Positions 1 through 6,000 of a DNA stretch of 7,837 nt are shown piece by piece. The position numbers and the translations under genes were made by a program. The DNA comes from Paracoccaceae bacterium (GTDB taxonomy: Bacteria > Pseudomonadota > Alphaproteobacteria > Rhodobacterales > Rhodobacteraceae). The notes beneath the pieces are model-generated. The model was not told the origin of the DNA. It did no database searches and was given only the letters and a program-made list of their open reading frames with translations. Position 1 is the stretch's first letter, and each line of letters begins with the position of its first letter. The stretch is from contig DQCI01000299.1 in the NCBI GenBank assembly GCA_003545125.1, positions 1,794 through 9,630 on the forward strand, written 5' to 3'.

Positions 1-26
1 CGCCGGACGGGGGCGCCGGAATAGGA

Positions 27-54
27 AAAGGGCGGTCCGACCAGACCGCCCTTT
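27..54. terminator. Stem-loop, candidate bidirectional terminator
   Basis: Perfect 11-bp inverted repeat (AAAGGGCGGTC / GACCGCCCTTT) around a 6-nt loop. The stem is GC-rich and bounded by A/T runs, so on either strand the 3' arm ends in a short U tract. It could end the leftward hpa transcript about 200 nt past hpaG, or a gene lying left of the window. The U tracts are short (TTT or TTTT), so efficiency is uncertain. Confidence 0.4.
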
Positions 55-207
55 CCGGATTCCCCTTTGCCTTTAGCGCGCCCGGGGGTTCCGATCCCCG
101 TGCGGAGGGTTGCGCGTGCAACGCAACGCCCCTCTCGCCTTTAGACAGGGTGATTCTGCGCCTGTTTGCAACACGTGTCAAAGGAAAACGGAAGAAGAAC
201 AGCCGGG

Positions 208-224
208 CGCGGCCAGCGGCCGCG
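208..224 (-). terminator. Candidate terminator after the hpaG-like gene
   Basis: Perfect 7-bp GC stem (CGCGGCC / GGCCGCG) with a 3-nt loop, 33 nt beyond the hpaG stop codon. Reading leftward, the hairpin is followed after some GC bases by a pyrimidine-rich stretch (TGTTCTTCTTCCGTTTTCC). The U-rich part is neither contiguous nor directly adjacent, so this is a weak intrinsic-terminator candidate. Confidence 0.3.
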
Positions 225-257
225 GATCGGGCGCAGCCAGCCGCCCGGACCCGGGAT

Positions 258-1118
258 TCAGCCGTCCTCGCCGATCGAATTGATGAGCGTGCCGATCCCC
301 TCCGCGCTCACTTCGACCACGTCGCCGGGCTTCAGCCAAACCGGCGGGGCGAGCCGCGCGCCCGCCCCGGTCGGCGTACCGCAGAGGATCACGTCGCCCG
401 GCACCAGGGTGGTAAAGGTCGAGACATATTCGACAATTTTCGGAAACGGGAAGATCATCCGGGCGGTCCGGTCGACCTGCCGCACCTCGCCGTTCACCCG
501 GGTTTCAAGCGCGATATCCTCGAGTTGAGACCGGTTTTCGAAGGGCACGAGCCAGGGTCCGAGGGCGCCAGACGCGTCGAAGTTCTTGCCCTGCGTCACG
601 TTGAACTTCGCATGCCGCACCCAGTCGCGCACCGTGCCCTCGTTGGCGAGACTGATCGCGGCGATGTGATCCCAGGCGTCGCTTTGCGCGATCCGCCGGC
701 CTTCGCGGCCGATCACGATCACGATCTCGCCTTCGTAGTCGAGCTGTTCGCTTTCGCGCGGCCGGATCAACGCCTCTGCGTGACCGACGAAACTGCGTGC
801 GAACCGCACGAACAGCGAGGGGTTGGGCGGTGCCGTCGTCGTGCCGTCCTTGTACTCGGCGTTGCGGTCGGGGTAGTTGACGCCAACGCAGATGATCTTC
901 TCGGGGGCCGGGATCGGGATCTCCCAGCGGAACGTGCCGGTCGCATGGGTCACCGGCCTGCCCTTGGCGGTGGCCGCGACCTGCCGCAATGCCCCCGCCG
1001 CGATCACTTCGCGCAGGCTGGGCCAGCCGGGGAAGTCTGGCGAGAGCGCCACCATGCCGCCCTCGGCCACCGCACCCCAGAAGGGATCATTCCCGACCGA
1101 ATAACTCGCGAGCTTCAT
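258..1118 (-). CDS. hpaG: Fumarylacetoacetate hydrolase-family protein, probable homoprotocatechuate-pathway decarboxylase/isomerase (HpaG-like)
   Basis: A 286-residue cytoplasmic FAH-fold protein. From context it should catalyse the decarboxylation of 5-oxo-pent-3-ene-1,2,5-tricarboxylate and/or the following isomerisation to 2-oxo-hept-3-ene-1,7-dioate. The N-terminal third is the small accessory region; the catalytic domain starts near ICVGVNYPDRNAEY (76-89). Visible family motifs are DYEGE (127-131, metal ligands Glu129 and Glu131), NEGTVRD (159-165), KNFDASGALGPW (178-189) and GTPTGAG (247-253). The usual metal-binding Asp of the NDVSARD-type motif is Glu160 here. E. coli HpaG is a fused two-domain protein of about 430 residues, whereas this is one domain, so one or both activities are inferred. 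The ATG overlaps the hpaD stop (ATGA), and GGAGGG lies 6 nt upstream inside hpaD, indicating translational coupling. Family and pathway are secure; the exact reaction is not. Confidence 0.85.
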   Translation of the reverse strand: MKLASYSVGNDPFWGAVAEGGMVALSPDFPGWPSLREVIAAGALRQVAATAKGRPVTHATGTFRWEIPIPAPEKIICVGVNYPDRNAEYKDGTTTAPPNPSLFVRFARSFVGHAEALIRPRESEQLDYEGEIVIVIGREGRRIAQSDAWDHIAAISLANEGTVRDWVRHAKFNVTQGKNFDASGALGPWLVPFENRSQLEDIALETRVNGEVRQVDRTARMIFPFPKIVEYVSTFTTLVPGDVILCGTPTGAGARLAPPVWLKPGDVVEVSAEGIGTLINSIGEDG

Positions 1119-1981
1119 GCCATGCCCTCCACCGGCAGCACCAGGTTCGCCTGGCCGGTGCCCGACGACGGGAAGTAGTCGCCGATCAGCTCGGCCCTGC
1201 CCTGGTACTTGTCCCAGCCCAACGCGCCGAACAGCATCACATTGTCATGCATGTCACCCTCACCCGAGCAGTACGCGGCATAATCGGGCAGGCAGTCGAG
1301 GAACGTCGGCCAATCGCCCCGCTGCCACATCTCGATCATCATCAAATCGACCTGCCGGTTGAATTCGCGGCTGATGTTGAAGGTGCCGTTCTTGGCGGCG
1401 TATTCCTCCGTCGGAAACAGCCGGTGGCTGAACGAGCCGGAGGCCAGCAGCGCGACCTTCTCGCCCGAGGCCTCGATCGCGGCCCGGATCGCCTCGCCCA
1501 CCTTGCGCGAGCTCTCGAACCGGTGCGCCTCGCACCAGCCGGCGATGCTCACCACCTTGAAACCGCCCTCAGGGTCCATGAAATGCAGCGGCACCAAGGT
1601 GCCGTATTCCAGATCCAGCGCCTCGACCTGGTGCGACAGCATGTAGACCCCCTTCTGCTCGGTGGCGATCCGCGCGATCGCGTCGCCGAGCCCGGGATTG
1701 CCCGGATGGTCGTAGGCGAGATGGTCGATGAACTGCGGGAACTCGCCCGAGGCGTAGATGCCGGAGAAATGCGCCTTGGCGTTGATGTGGTAGCCCGAAT
1801 TGACCAGCCAGTGGGTGTCAACCACCACCACCGTGGTCACGCCCGCCGCGCGCATCCGCCGGCCGATCTCGACATGGCCGTCGATGGCGTTCTTGCGGGT
1901 GCCCTTGAGCGGGCCCTCTTTGAGCGAGATCAGCATGGTCGGCACATGCGTGACCTTGGCGGCGAAGACCAGTTCTCCCAT
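1115..1981 (-). CDS. hpaD: 3,4-dihydroxyphenylacetate 2,3-dioxygenase (class III extradiol, HpaD)
   Basis: The ring-cleavage enzyme: it opens homoprotocatechuate with O2 to 5-carboxymethyl-2-hydroxymuconate semialdehyde. The 288 residues match the LigB-type class III extradiol dioxygenases and the E. coli HpaD length (about 283). Shared landmarks with HpaD include AAKVTHVP (7-14), DTHWLVNSGYHIN (55-67), LEYGTLVP (124-131), ASGSFSHR (180-187), GEGDMHDNVML (240-250) and SSGTGQ (272-277). His12, His57 and Glu241 are the expected Fe(II) ligands. The ATG is preceded by GGGAG at 6-nt spacing. The gene follows hpaE after a 68-nt gap holding twin palindromes and overlaps hpaG by 4 nt. The product is the substrate of HpaE next door, which fixes the pathway assignment. 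Confidence 0.93.
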   Translation of the reverse strand: MGELVFAAKVTHVPTMLISLKEGPLKGTRKNAIDGHVEIGRRMRAAGVTTVVVVDTHWLVNSGYHINAKAHFSGIYASGEFPQFIDHLAYDHPGNPGLGDAIARIATEQKGVYMLSHQVEALDLEYGTLVPLHFMDPEGGFKVVSIAGWCEAHRFESSRKVGEAIRAAIEASGEKVALLASGSFSHRLFPTEEYAAKNGTFNISREFNRQVDLMMIEMWQRGDWPTFLDCLPDYAAYCSGEGDMHDNVMLFGALGWDKYQGRAELIGDYFPSSGTGQANLVLPVEGMA

Positions 1982-2005
1982 TTGTCACTCCCTTTTGGGC
2001 CGGGG

Positions 2006-2050
2006 GAAGCGGTTTCGAAACCGCTTCGCGAAGGCGTTTCGAAACGCCTT
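2006..2050. repeat. Twin perfect palindromes between hpaE and hpaD
   Basis: Two self-complementary elements lie head to tail. The first is a 22-bp palindrome at 2006-2027 with half-site GAAGCGGTTTC. The second is a 20-bp palindrome at 2031-2050 with half-site AAGGCGTTTC. Both are centred on TTTCGAAA, 24 bp apart, and the junction CTTCGCGAAG (2024-2033) is itself palindromic. The second element runs into the hpaE stop codon. In mRNA each could fold as a hairpin, or both could join in one larger structure. This looks like a REP-like intergenic repeat or an intra-operonic processing/attenuation element. A protein operator is possible, since LacI-type sites have a central CG, but the position after hpaE makes it less likely. 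Confidence 0.85.
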
Positions 2051-3561
2051 TACCCCCCCAGTTTCGGTATGCGGTGCGCGCCCGTCGCGAACGCCACGTT
2101 CTTGGTTTCCATGTAGAATTCGAACGAGTAATCGCCGCCGTCGCGGCCGATGCCGGAGGCCTTGGCGCCCCCGAACGGCGCCGGCAGGTGGCGCAGGTTC
2201 TCCGAGTTCACCCAGATCATCCCGGCCTGAAGGGCGTCGGTCATCCGCATTGCGCGGGTGACGTCCCGTGTCCAGAGATAGGCGGCGAGCCCGTAGTCGG
2301 TGTCGTTGGCGACTTCAAGCGCCTCCGCCTCATCCGAAAAGGAAATGGCCGTCAGCACCGGCCCGAAGATCTCCTCGCGGGCTACGCCCATGTCGTTGCT
2401 GGCATTCGTGAACAGCGTGGGCTGCACGAAATGCCCCGCCGCGCCGACCTTTTGGCCGCCCGCCGCGATTGTGGCGCCCTCTGCCCGCGCCTTCTCGATG
2501 TAAGAGAGCACCTTGGCCTCGTGCTCGGCGCCGATCAGCGGGCCGATCACGGTGTCCGGATCGAGTGGATGGCCAACCTTGATCCGCGCCGCCTTCTCGG
2601 CGACGCGCGCGGTGAAGTCGTCATACACCGAGGCCTCGACCAGCAGCCGCGACGACGACGTGCAGCGCTCGCCATTGAGCGAGTAGATCATGAACACGGC
2701 GGCGTCGGCGGCCCGGTCGAGGTCGCTATCGGCAAACACGATCACCGGGTTCTTGCCGCCAAGCTCGAGGTGGACCCGCTTCAACGTCGAGGCCCCCTGG
2801 GCGACGATCAGCTTACCGGTGGCGCTTTCGCCGATGAAGGCGATGGCTTTCAGATCCGGGTGCTCGCACAGCGCGCGCCCCGCTTCTTCGCCGAACCCGT
2901 TCACCAGGTTCCACACCCCCGGCGGCAGGCCTGCCTCTTCGGCGATCTCGACCAGCAGTTTCGCGCTGAGCGGCGATAGTTCGGCGGGCTTGTGCACGAC
3001 GGTGCAGCCCGCCGCCAGCGCCGGGGCGATCTTCCAGGTCGACAGCATGAACGGCGTGTTCCACGGCGTAATGATGCCCACGGGACCGAGCGGCACGCGC
3101 GAGGAGACATTCATCTGCCCCGGCCCGTACATCGACTTGCCGTCGCGCGCCTCCGGCGCCTTGTCGGCGTAGAAACGAAAATTCTGGGCGCCGCGCAGCG
3201 CCGCCTTGCCCATGAATTTCAGCGCCTGGCCGGTGTCCATGCATTCGGTGAAGGCAATCTCCTCGGCGCGGGCCTCGATCGCATCGGCGATCCGGTGCAG
3301 GATCTCGCGGCGCTGCGCGCCCGGCACCGCGGCCCAGGCCGGGAACGCGGCTTTCGCGGCCGAAGCCGCCGCGTCGACATCCGCCGCCGCCCCGCGGGCA
3401 ACCGCGCCGAGCGCAACGCCATCGATCGGCGAGTTGGTGTCGAACCGCGCCCCCGAGGCCGCCTCGACCGACCTGCCCCCGATATGGTTGAGCACACCCG
3501 TCTCGGCCCACTTCGCGAGGTAGCCCGCTGCCTTCACAAGGTTTTCGTCCAAAATCGCCAT
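2050..3561 (-). CDS. hpaE: 5-carboxymethyl-2-hydroxymuconate semialdehyde dehydrogenase (HpaE)
   Basis: NAD-dependent aldehyde dehydrogenase of 503 residues that oxidises the HpaD ring-cleavage product to 5-carboxymethyl-2-hydroxymuconate. All ALDH landmarks are present: PWNTP (166-170, Asn168 stabilising the intermediate), KPAE (191-194, NAD ribose contact), the GESATG Rossmann glycines (244-249), ELGGK (266-270, general base Glu266), the catalytic nucleophile Cys300 in GERCTSSSR (297-305), and EEIFGP (396-401). The length is close to the E. coli HpaE length (about 488). The substrate assignment rests on resemblance to HpaE and on the flanking hpaD, hpaG, hpaR and hpaF. The ATG at 3559-3561 has GAGG about 5 nt upstream. 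It is the first gene of the hpaE-D-G unit and has its own promoter and operator in the 61-nt gap after hpaR. Confidence 0.93.
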   Translation of the reverse strand: MAILDENLVKAAGYLAKWAETGVLNHIGGRSVEAASGARFDTNSPIDGVALGAVARGAAADVDAAASAAKAAFPAWAAVPGAQRREILHRIADAIEARAEEIAFTECMDTGQALKFMGKAALRGAQNFRFYADKAPEARDGKSMYGPGQMNVSSRVPLGPVGIITPWNTPFMLSTWKIAPALAAGCTVVHKPAELSPLSAKLLVEIAEEAGLPPGVWNLVNGFGEEAGRALCEHPDLKAIAFIGESATGKLIVAQGASTLKRVHLELGGKNPVIVFADSDLDRAADAAVFMIYSLNGERCTSSSRLLVEASVYDDFTARVAEKAARIKVGHPLDPDTVIGPLIGAEHEAKVLSYIEKARAEGATIAAGGQKVGAAGHFVQPTLFTNASNDMGVAREEIFGPVLTAISFSDEAEALEVANDTDYGLAAYLWTRDVTRAMRMTDALQAGMIWVNSENLRHLPAPFGGAKASGIGRDGGDYSFEFYMETKNVAFATGAHRIPKLGG

Positions 3562-3589
3562 CTGCGCCTCGTCGAGTCCCCCGGGATGT

Positions 3590-3607
3590 TACTTAACGTG
3601 TTAAATA
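3590..3607. promoter_or_regulatory. Candidate HpaR operator
   Basis: Imperfect palindrome TACTTAACGTGTTAAATA: half-sites TACTTAAC and GTTAAATA match at 7 of 8 positions around a central GT. The AT-rich, 16-20 bp symmetric form is what MarR-family dimers bind. It covers the -10 of the hpaE promoter, and the only regulator gene in the window, hpaR, ends 16 bp away. Binding by HpaR is inferred from position, not from a known consensus. A half-like sequence (CGTGTAAAA, minus strand, 4473-4481) lies just upstream of hpaF and might be a weaker second site. Confidence 0.6.
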
Positions 3608-3626
3608 GTTTCCTCGGCCCTGTCAA
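3598..3626 (-). promoter_or_regulatory. Candidate sigma-70 promoter of hpaE-D-G
   Basis: On the minus strand, a perfect -35 TTGACA (3621-3626, overlapping the hpaR stop codon) is followed after exactly 17 bp by TAACAC (3598-3603), a weak -10. A start near 3591 would give a leader of about 30 nt before hpaE. A repressor on the overlapping palindrome would block it. The weak -10 and the high GC of the genome leave some doubt. Confidence 0.5.
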
Positions 3627-4060
3627 TCGCGCGCATTCAAGGCGTCGGCCACGTCACGTAAGCTGGTGAGCAGGTCGAGCAGTTGCTCCATCCGCCCGGT
3701 CCCGAAGGCGGCTTCGAGCCGGGCGTAGATCTCGGCAGACTTCCCGGCCATCTCGCTGTATTTCTCGAACCCGGCCGCGGTCAGCTCGACCCGGCGCCGG
3801 CGGGCGTCTTCATCTTCGACCCGCGCGATCAGCCCGGCGGAGGTGAGCGTTTTCAGGATCCGGCTGAGCGACGGCGGCATCAGCACGCAAAGCTCCGAAA
3901 GCTCGCCCGCCGTGCGCGGGTTTCCCTCCGCCAGCACCCGGATCACCCGCCATTGCTGCACCGTGAGCCCGATCGCGTCGAGCTCGCGGCGAAACGGCGC
4001 GAGCGTCGCGTCGCGGGCGCGCAGGAGCGCGATGGGCAACGCGCGGTCATAGGCCTTCAT
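3623..4060 (-). CDS. hpaR: MarR-family regulator of homoprotocatechuate degradation (HpaR)
   Basis: A 145-residue winged-helix repressor. In E. coli, HpaR represses the meta-cleavage operon and is relieved by the aromatic substrate. The N-terminus (IALLRARDATLAPFRR, 10-25) and TVQQWRVIRVLAE (33-45) resemble E. coli HpaR. The recognition helix is about residues 62-77 (PPSLSRILKTLTSAGL), and the MarR wing signature D-x-R...LT appears as DARRRRVELT (85-94). The C-terminal helix 108-142 would complete the dimer interface. The start ATG overlaps the hpaF stop by 4 nt, so the two are translationally coupled. Sitting within the minus-strand cluster, it is likely autoregulated if the hpaF promoter is also a target. 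The ligand is inferred to be homoprotocatechuate or 4-hydroxyphenylacetate. Confidence 0.88.
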   Translation of the reverse strand: MKAYDRALPIALLRARDATLAPFRRELDAIGLTVQQWRVIRVLAEGNPRTAGELSELCVLMPPSLSRILKTLTSAGLIARVEDEDARRRRVELTAAGFEKYSEMAGKSAEIYARLEAAFGTGRMEQLLDLLTSLRDVADALNARD

Positions 4061-4449
4061 CGCGCCGTCTCCTCAAGGGCTGTGTGGATCGTCGACCAGG
4101 ACTTTCGCGAGAACTCCGCTTGGATGTCCTGCACTTCCAGGCTGAGGATGAAGGGCACGTCGCCGAGATCGGGGCGCAAACCCGCCTCAGCCGCCGCGTA
4201 GAGCGCGTCGGCGATCCGGGACCGCGTCGCGGCGTCGCGCCCCTGCCCGAGCCGCAGCACCATGTCGCAGAAATGGTAGTCCCCGCCGTCGGCCACGGCT
4301 TGCACCCCGGCCTCGAAGCCGCGCACCCGGATCCCGCCCAAAGGGCAGGCGCCGGTGGCCGCCAGCGCATCGCGGCAGCGCGACGCGAAGGCGTCGAGGT
4401 CGGTCAGATCCCCGAGCCCCCGGGAGTATTCGAAGCTCAGATGCGGCAT
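4057..4449 (-). CDS. hpaF: 5-carboxymethyl-2-hydroxymuconate delta-isomerase (HpaF)
   Basis: Small tautomerase-superfamily isomerase (130 codons) that converts 5-carboxymethyl-2-hydroxymuconate, the HpaE product, to its oxo form for decarboxylation. The start is placed at 4449, not at the in-frame ATG at 4500. Family members use the amino group of Pro1 as catalytic base, and this start gives MPHLSFEYS, like E. coli MPHFIVECS. It also has GGGAG 9 nt upstream, and the 17 extra residues look non-homologous. With Pro as residue 1, Arg40 in CPLGGIRVR (34-42) falls at the same number as in E. coli (FPLAGIRSR). The rest (FCDMVLRLGQGRD, FILSLEVQDI) follows the family pattern. It is the first gene of the leftward cluster and overlaps hpaR by 4 nt. 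Confidence 0.9.
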   Translation of the reverse strand: MPHLSFEYSRGLGDLTDLDAFASRCRDALAATGACPLGGIRVRGFEAGVQAVADGGDYHFCDMVLRLGQGRDAATRSRIADALYAAAEAGLRPDLGDVPFILSLEVQDIQAEFSRKSWSTIHTALEETAR

Positions 4450-4569
4450 GACGGCGCTCCCTTTCGCCAAGGTTTTACACGATTGGCAGGGCTTTTCCAT
4501 GCGCGTCCATGCGCGCCCGCCGCGATTGGCCGCGATTGCCGATGGACAGGCGCTTGCCGCCCACCTAGC

Positions 4570-4581
4570 ATTTGATCAAAT
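4570..4581. promoter_or_regulatory. 12-bp perfect palindrome in the divergent hpaF/aminotransferase promoter region
   Basis: ATTTGATCAAAT is exactly self-complementary and is an AT-rich island in a GC-rich intergenic region, 35 bp before the aminotransferase ATG. A weak -35 TTGCCG (4554-4559) with 17-bp spacing would place the -10 (CAAATA, 4577-4582) over its right half, so it could be an operator for the rightward genes. It resembles neither the candidate HpaR site nor the spaced FNR site (TTGAT-N4-ATCAA). The cognate regulator is unknown. Confidence 0.45.
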
Positions 4582-4616
4582 AATCCAGGATCGAGATCCC
4601 TGCCGAGGAGAACCCA

Positions 4617-5999
4617 ATGGACGGTTTCAGCGACAACGACATCCGCAAGGTGATCGAGGCCGACAAGGCCCATGTCTGGCATCACCTCACCCAGCACAAG
4701 GCGTTCGAGACCGCGGACCCGCGGATCATCGTCGAGGGCAAAGGCATGCGGGTCTGGGACGCGACGGGCAAGGAATACATCGACGCGGTTTCCGGCGCGG
4801 TCTGGACGGTCAACGTCGGCTACGGGCGCGAGAGCATCGCCAAGGCCATTGCCGACCAGCTTGTGAAGCTCAACTACTTCGCCGGCGCCGCCGGCTCGAT
4901 CCCCGGCGCGATCTTCGCCGACAAGCTGATCGCGAAAATGCCGGGCCTGTCGCGCGTCTACTACGCCAACTCCGGATCGGAGGCCAACGAGAAGGCCTTC
5001 AAGATGGTCCGCCAGATCGCCCACAAACGCTACGACGGCAAGAAACACAAGATCCTCTACCGCGACCGCGACTACCACGGCAGCTCCATCGGCACGATGG
5101 CCGCCGGCGGGCAGAACGAACGCAACATCGGCTACGGACCCTTCCCCGAAGGGTTCGTGCGGGTGCCCCATTGCCTCGAATACCGCGCGCAATGGGATCT
5201 CTCGGGCGAGGAATACGGGGTGCGCGCCGCCGAGGCCATCGAGGCGGTGATCCTGCACGAAGGCCCCGACACGGTCGGCGCGCTCTGCCTCGAGCCGGTC
5301 ACGGCGGGCGGCGGCGTGATCGTGCCGCCCGAGGGCTACTGGCCCCGGGTGCAGGAGATCTGCGACCGTTACGACATCCTTCTGCACATCGACGAGGTGG
5401 TATGCGGCATGGGCCGGACCGGCACCTGGTTCGGCTATGAGCATTACGGGCTGCGCCCCGATTTCGTGACCCTGGCGAAGGGCGTGGCGAGCGGGTACGC
5501 CGCCATCGGCGTCATGGTGACGACCGAACAGGTGTTCGACATGTTCAAGGACGACGCCAGCGATCCGATGAATTATTTCCGCGATATCAGCACCTTCGGC
5601 GGCTGCACCGCCGGCCCCGCCGCGGCCATCGAGAACATGCGGATCATCGAGGACGAGGGGCTCTTGGACAATTGCACCGCGATGGGGGCGCGCGGGCTCG
5701 CGAACCTCGAAGCGCTGATGGAGAAGCACAAGGTGGTGGGCGACGTGCGCGGCAAGGGGCTGTTCCTCGGTGCCGAACTGGTCGCCGACCGGGCCACAAA
5801 GGAGCCGGTGAGCGAGAAGGAGGTCGGCGCGGTGGTCGCCGAGTGCGCCGCCCAGGGCGCGATCATCGGCTCGATGAACCGCTCGGTGCCCGGGGTCAAC
5901 AACGTGCTCTGCCTCGCGCCCGCGCTGATCGCGACGCCGGACGACATCGACCAGATCACCGATACGATGGACCGCGCTTTGACGAAAGTTTTCGGCTGA
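4617..5999 (+). CDS. tpa: Class III aminotransferase, probable taurine:pyruvate aminotransferase (Tpa-like)
   Basis: A 460-residue PLP-dependent omega-aminotransferase (fold type I). Near-verbatim stretches remembered from Bilophila-type Tpa include HVWHHLTQHK (19-28), AVWTVNVGYGRES (61-73), LVKLNYFAGAAG (82-93) and PHCLEYR (184-190), favouring taurine + pyruvate giving sulfoacetaldehyde + alanine. PLP-site residues are Gly120-Ser121 in NSGSEAN (phosphate), Tyr153-His154, Asp259 in HIDEV (pyridine nitrogen), Lys288 in TLAKGVASG (Schiff base) and Thr326 in STFGG (phosphate). GAGGAG lies 7 nt before the ATG. No taurine genes such as xsc or tauR flank it; the gene is divergent from hpaF and followed 1 nt later by a GNAT gene. 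Related enzymes act on hypotaurine, beta-alanine or other omega-amines, so the class is certain and the substrate is probable only. Confidence 0.8.
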   Translation: MDGFSDNDIRKVIEADKAHVWHHLTQHKAFETADPRIIVEGKGMRVWDATGKEYIDAVSGAVWTVNVGYGRESIAKAIADQLVKLNYFAGAAGSIPGAIFADKLIAKMPGLSRVYYANSGSEANEKAFKMVRQIAHKRYDGKKHKILYRDRDYHGSSIGTMAAGGQNERNIGYGPFPEGFVRVPHCLEYRAQWDLSGEEYGVRAAEAIEAVILHEGPDTVGALCLEPVTAGGGVIVPPEGYWPRVQEICDRYDILLHIDEVVCGMGRTGTWFGYEHYGLRPDFVTLAKGVASGYAAIGVMVTTEQVFDMFKDDASDPMNYFRDISTFGGCTAGPAAAIENMRIIEDEGLLDNCTAMGARGLANLEALMEKHKVVGDVRGKGLFLGAELVADRATKEPVSEKEVGAVVAECAAQGAIIGSMNRSVPGVNNVLCLAPALIATPDDIDQITDTMDRALTKVFG

Positions 6000-6000
6000 T

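Larger units (their letters stand above)
1..257. other. Intergenic region with several stem-loops, no gene recognised
   Basis: No convincing coding sequence is seen on either strand; plus-strand open frames entering from here are shadows of the minus-strand hpaG-like gene. Besides the hairpins listed separately, there is a stem CGGGG (83-87)/CCCCG (96-100) with an 8-nt loop. There is also a longer bulged stem at 105-134: GAGGGTTGCG pairs with CGCAA and CCCTC across a 7-nt loop and a 3-nt bulge. The octamer GCCTTTAG occurs at 69-76 and again at 137-144. These could be a processed 3' end, a small RNA or decayed repeats; nothing in the sequence decides among them. Confidence 0.5.

Noticed and set aside
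83..100. tRNA T-arm-like sequence CGGGG-GTTCCGAT-CCCCG
   Set aside because: The loop is 8 nt and lacks the TTCRANY pattern; no anticodon arm, D arm or acceptor stem is found at the right distance on either strand.
150..2116. Long plus-strand open frames of 342 and 375 codons
   Set aside because: They run antisense to the clearly homologous hpaG and hpaD genes, are Arg/Pro/Ala-rich, and show no motif; typical shadows in high-GC DNA.
4450..4500. Upstream in-frame ATG of hpaF, giving 17 extra residues
   Set aside because: It would bury the catalytic Pro1 that must be N-terminal after Met removal; the ATG at 4449 has a good Shine-Dalgarno and aligns with E. coli HpaF.
4570..4581. FNR/Anr site
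   Set aside because: The TTGAT and ATCAA half-sites overlap instead of being separated by 4 bp.
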